From Gerris lacustris (taxonomy: Eukaryota > Arthropoda > Insecta > Hemiptera > Gerridae), in assembly GCA_951217055.1 (NCBI GenBank), contig OX578285.1, forward strand, positions 58,067,102 to 58,131,101: DNA of 64,000 nt. Direction: 5' to 3'. The notes beneath the pieces are model-generated. The model searched no databases, had not been told where the DNA came from, and was given only the letters and a program-made list of their open reading frames with translations. Below are positions 57,894-64,000 of the stretch, piece by piece. Positions within the stretch are counted from its first letter, which is position 1, and every line of letters begins with the position of its first letter. The position numbers and the translations under genes were made by a program.

Positions 57894-58768
57894 TTTCAAT
57901 CTTTTGTTTTTTATTATCTTTCTTTCCTTGCTTAAATATATGCAATACATGATTTTTCCGTTTTCAGTTTTGAATTTAACCTGAACAGATGAATTGTTAC
58001 ATCTCTCATTGGAATATTTAGAAAATAGTTTAGAACATATCATTGTAATTATTTTTTCTTTAACGCGGTGGTGACTTTAAACTAACCGTACTAAGCTATA
58101 TTAATTACTTTTATTTCATATTTCCGTATTCAACGAATCAGTTAGTAACGTTAACCGCAACCGACCGGGGGGATCTGACAGAGTATTCGATAAACATTGA
58201 CCTCAAGAATCTACCGCTGTTTTCTTTTTGGTTACGTTGACTCGCGGTTGCAACCAGATAGTCCGAATAAACCACCCACTTTTTTTTCTGATCGATTGAA
58301 AACAAAAGCAATTGAAATAAGAGTAGCTCCATAACGTCTTTTTAGCTATGAATTTTCATCCGACAGCATTTTTTTTTAAGAGAACAAGGAAGGTGTTTGA
58401 ATTAGGTTTGAAACAAAAAACAAAATTAACTTTTGGGCGCCCCAAAACACGATTAAACTATTTTAAATCTTATCTATAAGCTCTGTTAGGTAATAATCTG
58501 CACATCTTAATAAGATAATTATTGGATTTCAGCGTTATTGAGATAATGAGAATTTTTTTTTTTTTTTTAAATAAAAGTTTTCTCTTGTTAATACAATGCA
58601 ACAAATTTTGGATTGAATTTTCAAAAATACAAAGGAATTTGATGGTTATACTTTCAATATACATTCGTAAAACAGTTACCATCGTATATTTTCCCCTCAT
58701 GGAAGCCAGGCCTACTCCATTAACCATTAAATACTAATGGTAATTGCATGGCTGGTATTATTAAACCT
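57894..58768. other. Non-coding stretch
   Basis: Short frames only; nothing recognised. Confidence 0.5.
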
Positions 58769-59155
58769 TCGTCGATTCGACTAACATATGCAGAAAATAC
58801 ATTTTTTGGGTTGAAACTACACTTTTATAAAGATAAAATTATTAAGAACTCATTATTAAATCTTTTAGGGAGATATACAAACATTTGATGACAAATATCT
58901 TAGTAGGAACATCAGAAAAATCTGAAATTGAGTGAACATTGCACCCAGGTCCCATGCCCCAGGCCAAAAGCCCTAGGCCCTTTGCTAAGTGCTCCAGGCC
59001 CCAAATTATCGGCCATTGGTCTCTGGCCAAAGGCCAATTACCCTAGGCCATTGCCCTTTACCCCTAGGCCTATTGCCCCTTACCCCAGGCTATAGGCTCA
59101 TTCGACGACCAATTAATTCCCTACGTTTATTACTAAACGTTAGTCGAATCAACGA
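58769..59155. mobile_element. Inverted-repeat element with CCTAGGCC words
   Basis: CTTCGTCGATTCGACTAAC at the left and GTTAGTCGAATCAACGAAG at the right are inverted ends. The centre (58945-59095) has about ten variants of CCCTAGGCC/CCCCAGGCC spaced every 10-20 bases. A CGTCGATTCGACTACCATTA relic occurs outside at about 59318. Confidence 0.7.
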
Positions 59156-59560
59156 AGTAGCTTTGACGGGAATTTGCCAGAAAACGAGTGTATGCTCAAA
59201 AGGACTACTACCACTACACTAGCAGGTGTGTTACTAACCAGTGCAAGCACTGCAGAAGGATGGGGTACCCATCACCATCGCATATGAGCGTAAAAGGTTA
59301 AGGTTCAAACTGTGCTCGTCGATTCGACTACCATTAGCATTCCAGGGTAACCTAAATGTCTGGTTAGCCATGCGGTCCAACCATAAATTTAGAAGAAGTT
59401 AAAATTTAAATTTGGGGTAATCAAGATGCAACCATTAAATCTTAATGCGAAATTGTTTTTATTCTATAGAAGCCAGACTTTTATCAAATTAAATTCCAGG
59501 TTAGATATAGGCTTAAAGAAATTTACAAAAATTAGAGCAATAGGTTAAATGGTGTTAAGA
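59156..59560. other. Non-coding stretch
   Basis: No gene recognised. Confidence 0.5.
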
Positions 59561-59690
59561 TGCTTTTGATGAACGACATTGCTTTTGATGGACGGCATTG
59601 CTTTTGATGAACGACATTGTTTTTGATGGACGGCATTGCTTTTGATGGACAGCATTGCTATTGATGAACGACATTGCTTTCGAAAGAGAA
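59561..59690. repeat. 19-bp minisatellite, about 6.5 copies
   Basis: TGCTTTTGATGAACGACAT alternates with TGCTTTTGATGGACGGCAT. Confidence 0.9.
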
Positions 59691-60508
59691 AGAGATTAAT
59701 CAAAAGAAGTCATGGCACGAAATTGGGTCCTTAATTGGTGATTAATGTTTCTCTTTATAATCCAATCTCATGTTTCACAAATTTACCGAATAAACTCATT
59801 AAATAATCCCCCAATTTTTCCCCTCTTTTACACACCACGAGAAACGTTAATTAAGAACATAGATGGATTTTAGTAAATATCAAAAAAACAAATACAAATG
59901 ACCACACTAATATCAAAGAAATGTATTATATTTTATTTGCAAACAACACAATGATTTTGCTAAGACAAACATATAGTTTTCTGAAATTCTTAAAATAATG
60001 TGCTAGACGTAAAATACTCTCAGACCGAATTGACTCGGTTCATACGCAGTAATAAATACATTTTATCTCCTGTAGGGAAAAAAAGTTATGATTTTGAATT
60101 AGTTTAGAGGGACTAAAACAGGTCTTTTCATCCCTGAACTCAAAAAGTAGGGAGAAAAAGTAAAAGTAGGGCGAAAAAGTAAAGTAGGGCAAAAAAGTAA
60201 AGATTGCAACTTAATTATTTTATAATTAGTAGAAAATGAATGGCTAATGTAATGAAGTTGTTGAAATCAGGTTGGCGGCACTGCGCTTTTTTGACCATGT
60301 TTATCATTGATTCATTGTTTATAACCTGCATCTAAATAACCTTCTATTTAAGTTTAATTCCAATTCTTATTTGTTTTTAATATTGAATCTCTTATAACTT
60401 GCTATTAAAAGTGCTAATAATTATAGTTATTTATTAAAATAATAAATAAAAACTGTGCAATGGACAAAAATGTGTATTTTCTTCCTACTGGAGATAAAAT
60501 ATTGTATG
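59691..60508. other. Non-coding stretch with purine-rich short repeat
   Basis: At 60147-60205 AAAAGTAGGG(A/C)(G/A)A words repeat three or four times. Otherwise nothing. Confidence 0.5.
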
Positions 60509-60730
60509 TACCTCGTGAGTAAAGTGCCATTATTCCCCTCGCGATAATTATCTCCCGAGGCGCAGCCGAGGGAGCTAATTAGAGTTATTCCCTTGGCTGC
60601 GCCTCGGGAATTAAATTGTCTAATTCCCTCGGCTTCGCCTCGGGATTTAGGGACCATGGTTCCTTCGGCTTCGCCTCAAGAACCAACTTTTTCGTTCAGG
60701 GAATAATGGCTTACTTTACTCCCTAGGTGC
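60509..60730. mobile_element. Foldback element with CTCGGCTTCGCCTCGG cores, copy 2
   Basis: Ends CTCGTGAGTAAAGTGCCATT and the inverse of AATGGCTTACTTTACTCCC. The interior holds four variants of CTCGGCTTCGCCTCGGGA or its complement. It shares flanks ATATTGTATG and CATAAATAACTATT with copy 1 at 44981-45185. Confidence 0.8.
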
Positions 60731-61518
60731 ATAAATAACTATTTATCTGCTAGACAAATAGTACTTTGCATTTTATTGAAAATTAGAAATTGCGTATAAG
60801 CGAAGACTGTTAAATAACAAGAGTAATAAAAATAAAAAGCTACACTCGCACGGAGACATCTCCGTGTTGCTTTGACACAAGACATTCCTTTGCGCAATAC
60901 GCACAACCACAGAGTTCAATTATAAACCGCAACTTGTCTCGAATTTTTATTACATTCATGTTAATTACAACTGGGAGCTTAACTGGTTAAACATTATAGT
61001 CGGGCTATTATATAACATTATGAAACTTAACAAACTATGTCACGATGTCTCGACGGTTTAAAAAATGTCTTTAACTAAGTCTTAGCAGGTTATTATTGTA
61101 AAAGAGGTTAGGAAAAAAACATTTTTGCAATTTGAGACTTATTCTTTTCCCTCTTTATTTACAGTAAGCTCGTTTAAACAGGAATTAAAATTACTTCTAT
61201 TACGTCCTGATTTACACATTAGATTATTACAGGATGTGAGGTCGGCAACTTTATACATCTAATCCTTGTAATCATAACTATGAAACATATCACACTCCCC
61301 TGGTTAATTATCTCCAGATATGTCGTTTTTTTGGACTTTGTTTTATGGTGAGTGATGATTAAGCTATCCACTCGACACCACCGATCCCTGACAGAATTGC
61401 TTTAAGCAAAAACTTAATTTACTTTTGATGATTTCAAGCTTAGATATTTTGCTCCTTCTGCAAAATATTTTATTTCAGACTTGCAAAACGACCATTCTAT
61501 GTATACATATTCTATAAT
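60731..61518. other. Non-coding stretch
   Basis: No gene recognised. Confidence 0.5.
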
Positions 61519-62402
61519 TAGCTCAGTGAATAAAGGCCAAAAACAGGCTGTACCCGCAACTAATTAGGGGAAATCTGGATTTTTTCCTAATGATAGACCA
61601 TGATAAGAGGTACATTCTCTCAAAAGTCCCCACTTCTCCCCCTTGTGCTCCCCCCTACCCCCTCTTAAAGTTCAAAATTTACTTATTTTTCACTTTTTAC
61701 GCAAAAATGTTTATTTTTTGTAGAGAAGTGTTATTAACAAAAATATTTCTCACATAATTCTGCACAAAAAAGGTCCTATGCATGTTTGAAGTGAGACATA
61801 CCGTTTTCGAGATATTGTTTATAATAATTTTTCATTTTTTCGAACCAAGATGTGTTAAAAACAAGACTTCTGATTTTAATAAAATTTGGATGGTAGGCCA
61901 TACTTAGCCTATTGTTGATCCCATATAAATTTCAAACTTCTGCGCCCATATAAATTTCAAACTTTTGCGCCATTATTTTATCTTGCACATGCGCACAAAC
62001 ATACATTTATTTAGACCTTTATCATCAAAAGTACTCAACTGATTAATATGAAATTTGGATGGTTTGTCGCAAGTAGCCTGCAGATAGCCCCAACTTAATT
62101 TCAACCGTCTGCGCTCTTTACATTTTCTAAATTGGTTCCCTTTCTGTTTGTCTGTTGATCAATGTTTTGTCTGTCTATTATGAATTAATGTATCAATTTA
62201 GCAAAATTTAAAAAATTAACAGTTTTGCGTAAAAAGTGAAAAATAAGTAAACTTTGAACTTTAAGATGGGGTAGGGGGGGAAGCACAAGGGGGAGAAGTG
62301 GGGACTTTCGAGAGAATGTACTTCTTATCATGGTCTATCATCAGGAAAAAATCCAAATTTCCCCTAATTAGTCGCAGGTAAAAACCTTTATTAACTGGGC
62401 TA
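61519..62402. mobile_element. 0.88-kb inverted-repeat element with TA flanks
   Basis: Terminal inverted repeats of roughly 190 bp run inward from TAGCTCAGTGAATAAAGG and the inverse of CCTTTATTAACTGGGCTA. They include ACTAATTAGGGGAAAT and the C-rich TCCCCACTTCTCCCCCTTGT. TA at both edges suits Tc1/mariner-type insertion. No transposase frame. Confidence 0.85.
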
Positions 62403-62507
62403 AATATTGTACTGCAGACAAAGCTAGATAGGTGGCCGATTACTGACATGAAAAGGTGAAAAGGTTAGAGTTTAAAGATGAAAGAGAGCCTTGGTATGTT
62501 TGTAATC

Positions 62508-62797
62508 TATGAACGGAGATAAGTCCCAAGTTCAAATTGAATGTATAAGGTGGTAAGAGGTACAAAAGGCAACAGAGCCTTATCATGCCCCTCCTTGGTC
62601 ATGAGGCTTGGTCAATTCTTATAGTGGTGAAGTGTTTGAAATACAAAAGTAACATTCAAATAAAGACGGTAATACTCAGTGACAGAATGGAGAATTATAG
62701 AGCCTCGTGAGCAAGGAGGGCATGATAAGACTATTCCCTTTTTACCTCTTATCACCTTATACATTCAATTTGAACTTGGGAATTATCTTCATTCTTA
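62508..62797. mobile_element. 0.29-kb inverted-repeat MITE
   Basis: CCCAAGTTCAAATTGAATGT and TATAAGGTG.TAAGAGGTA at the left are mirrored by TACCTCTTATCACCTTATAC and ACATTCAATTTGAACTTGGG at the right; arms of about 80 bp with ATCATGCCC/GGGCATGAT inside. Confidence 0.85.
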
Positions 62798-63454
62798 GAT
62801 GATGTATTTGATGTATATTTTAAGTGTTGGTAGTTATTTCGACATATATGGTTTGGGAAATTAATCGAAATCCTGTTAAATTACACAGAAGACCAAAAAT
62901 GTTCAGTTACTGTAAAAGCCTTATCGCAAGTGTTTTAATTTAATCTGGTTTCTCGAATTTTCATTAATTATCAATAAGTATAGTCGATAGCGATCTTAAA
63001 TAACATTTCCCTTTGCGTAATTCTAATCACTATGTTGCTCATGCTCAGCTATTGTCAGGAACTAAAAGCAACTACTTACTTTAATATTATGGTTTAAGAT
63101 GTTAAATTGATAATTTTTACTTTGTAGTGCAGTAAAAATAGGTTTTGGATCTGGAAAATATTAGAACAAGCAAGAAACATGGATTCAGTGACCCAAATAA
63201 TATAAAGTTTACCCATTTCCAGAACAACTTTGAATTCTTCCAGGCAAAAGTCCCATATGATTTCTATTCCCTGGACTAATAAGACAATTATCATTTCTAA
63301 CTCAAAACCTGTTTAGTTTAGAGGAAGAGTGAGAAGAACAAAAATTGTTTATTTTATAGTCCTCTACATTTGTTGTTTGAAACTATTTTTTTCTCTCTGT
63401 ATTATCTAAGGAATTAAGTATACGCTAAAAACATTACATTGAGTCACAATTTGT
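62798..63454. other. Non-coding stretch
   Basis: The 66-codon minus-strand frame at 63094-63294 has no recognisable domain. Confidence 0.5.
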
Positions 63455-64000
63455 AGGGTCCGTAGGCAAAACCAAGGACCCTTATATTTTCCTGCGTGTC
63501 TGTCCGTCCGTCCTGTCACCTGCTCTCACGGCTACACCTATCGTCCGATCACTTTGAAATTTGACATGTATGTGTCTTGTACCGACCCACATATTTTAAA
63601 AATATAGCGACTTAAAAAAAATATTTTTAAAAAAAATTAGTGTAAAAAAACTTAAGGGTTAAAAATTTTATATAACTTTGAAAGGGCGAGCGTAGGCGAG
63701 TTTGAAGCGGGTGTGAAACGTGTCCCCCCCCCCCCTATATCTCGCTCATGTGAAGTGCAAATAATCTGAAAAAATTCCTGAACATTCTTCGACCAAAAGT
63801 AAAGATACCAATTTTTGGAAATTTCGAAAAAAATATTATTTTATTTTTTATTGACAAAATACGCTTTTTTATAATTATGGTCTTTTCGATGTATTTATAC
63901 GGTTGTAGTCCGGTTCAGTGGCAAAAAAATACTTTATCGGAAGTTAGTTTATGTGTTTTGAGAATATCAGACCCATAGGATAGTTCAAAGTAAGCTTTTC
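63455..64000. mobile_element. Dispersed repeat beginning GGGTCCGTAGGCAAAACC
   Basis: Starts with GGGTCCGTAGGCAAAACC and the mirrored GGACCCTTATA, then CTGTCCGTCCGTCC and text typical of dispersed insect repeats. It resembles 38036-38400. It runs past the end of the window. Confidence 0.5.

Overview
The window looks like nuclear DNA of an insect. It is AT-rich, gene-poor and packed with inverted-repeat transposons, foldback elements, minisatellites and microsatellites. The only host gene I can defend has spliced exons with proper GT-AG borders and encodes part of a secreted protein of the insect transcobalamin/intrinsic-factor-like type (Drosophila CG3556 group). The order is not certain; Hemiptera or Coleoptera would fit the repeat content, but that is an impression.

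Positions 1-8947 hold decayed repeats: two copies of a family carrying a vestigial first exon (583-1156, 2483-2958), tandem repeats, a hairpin MITE (4734-4900), a 200-bp palindrome (5762-5963) and a 0.9-kb element with a tRNA-like B box (5971-6865).

Positions 8955-18852 form the standout feature: one 9.9-kb mobile element with 386-bp nearly identical terminal inverted repeats and a 7-bp target duplication (TTGCTTA on both sides). It contains, in order, GC-rich termini with iterated motifs, a 139-bp tandem array, a minus-strand gene with psq-type and CENP-B-type helix-turn-helix domains followed by perfect 41-residue repeats (joined only by a -1 frameshift at an A AAA AAG heptamer), a 2.1-kb array of 24-bp repeats, and a plus-strand pair of virus-like ORFs. 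The first ORF resembles the C-terminal part of a Polinton/adintovirus-type structural protein. The second has an exonuclease-like region and a C-terminal BIR (IAP-type) zinc domain. The two are in one frame and separated only by TAAATG. No transposase or polymerase is visible, so the element appears to be moved in trans. I read it as a recently mobilised, virus-derived element carrying a BIR gene.

Positions 18853-42173 return to non-coding repeat-rich DNA: many MITEs with terminal inverted repeats, two long TA microsatellites, and tandem arrays at 20504, 29932, 32590 and 40070. Positions 42174-46480 hold four consecutive exons of the transcobalamin-like gene on the plus strand; its first intron here contains a TTAA-flanked MITE and a foldback element. 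The 5' and 3' ends of the gene were not found.

Positions 46481-64000 contain a non-LTR retroelement remnant, a CT-rich array, a large foldback element whose right arm is interrupted by 25 copies of a 53-bp minisatellite (51414-53788), a 348-bp satellite built round a tRNA-like sequence (55256-56347), a 42-bp minisatellite (57262-57893) and several more inverted-repeat elements. All family names come from memory of motifs and fold patterns; no search was run.
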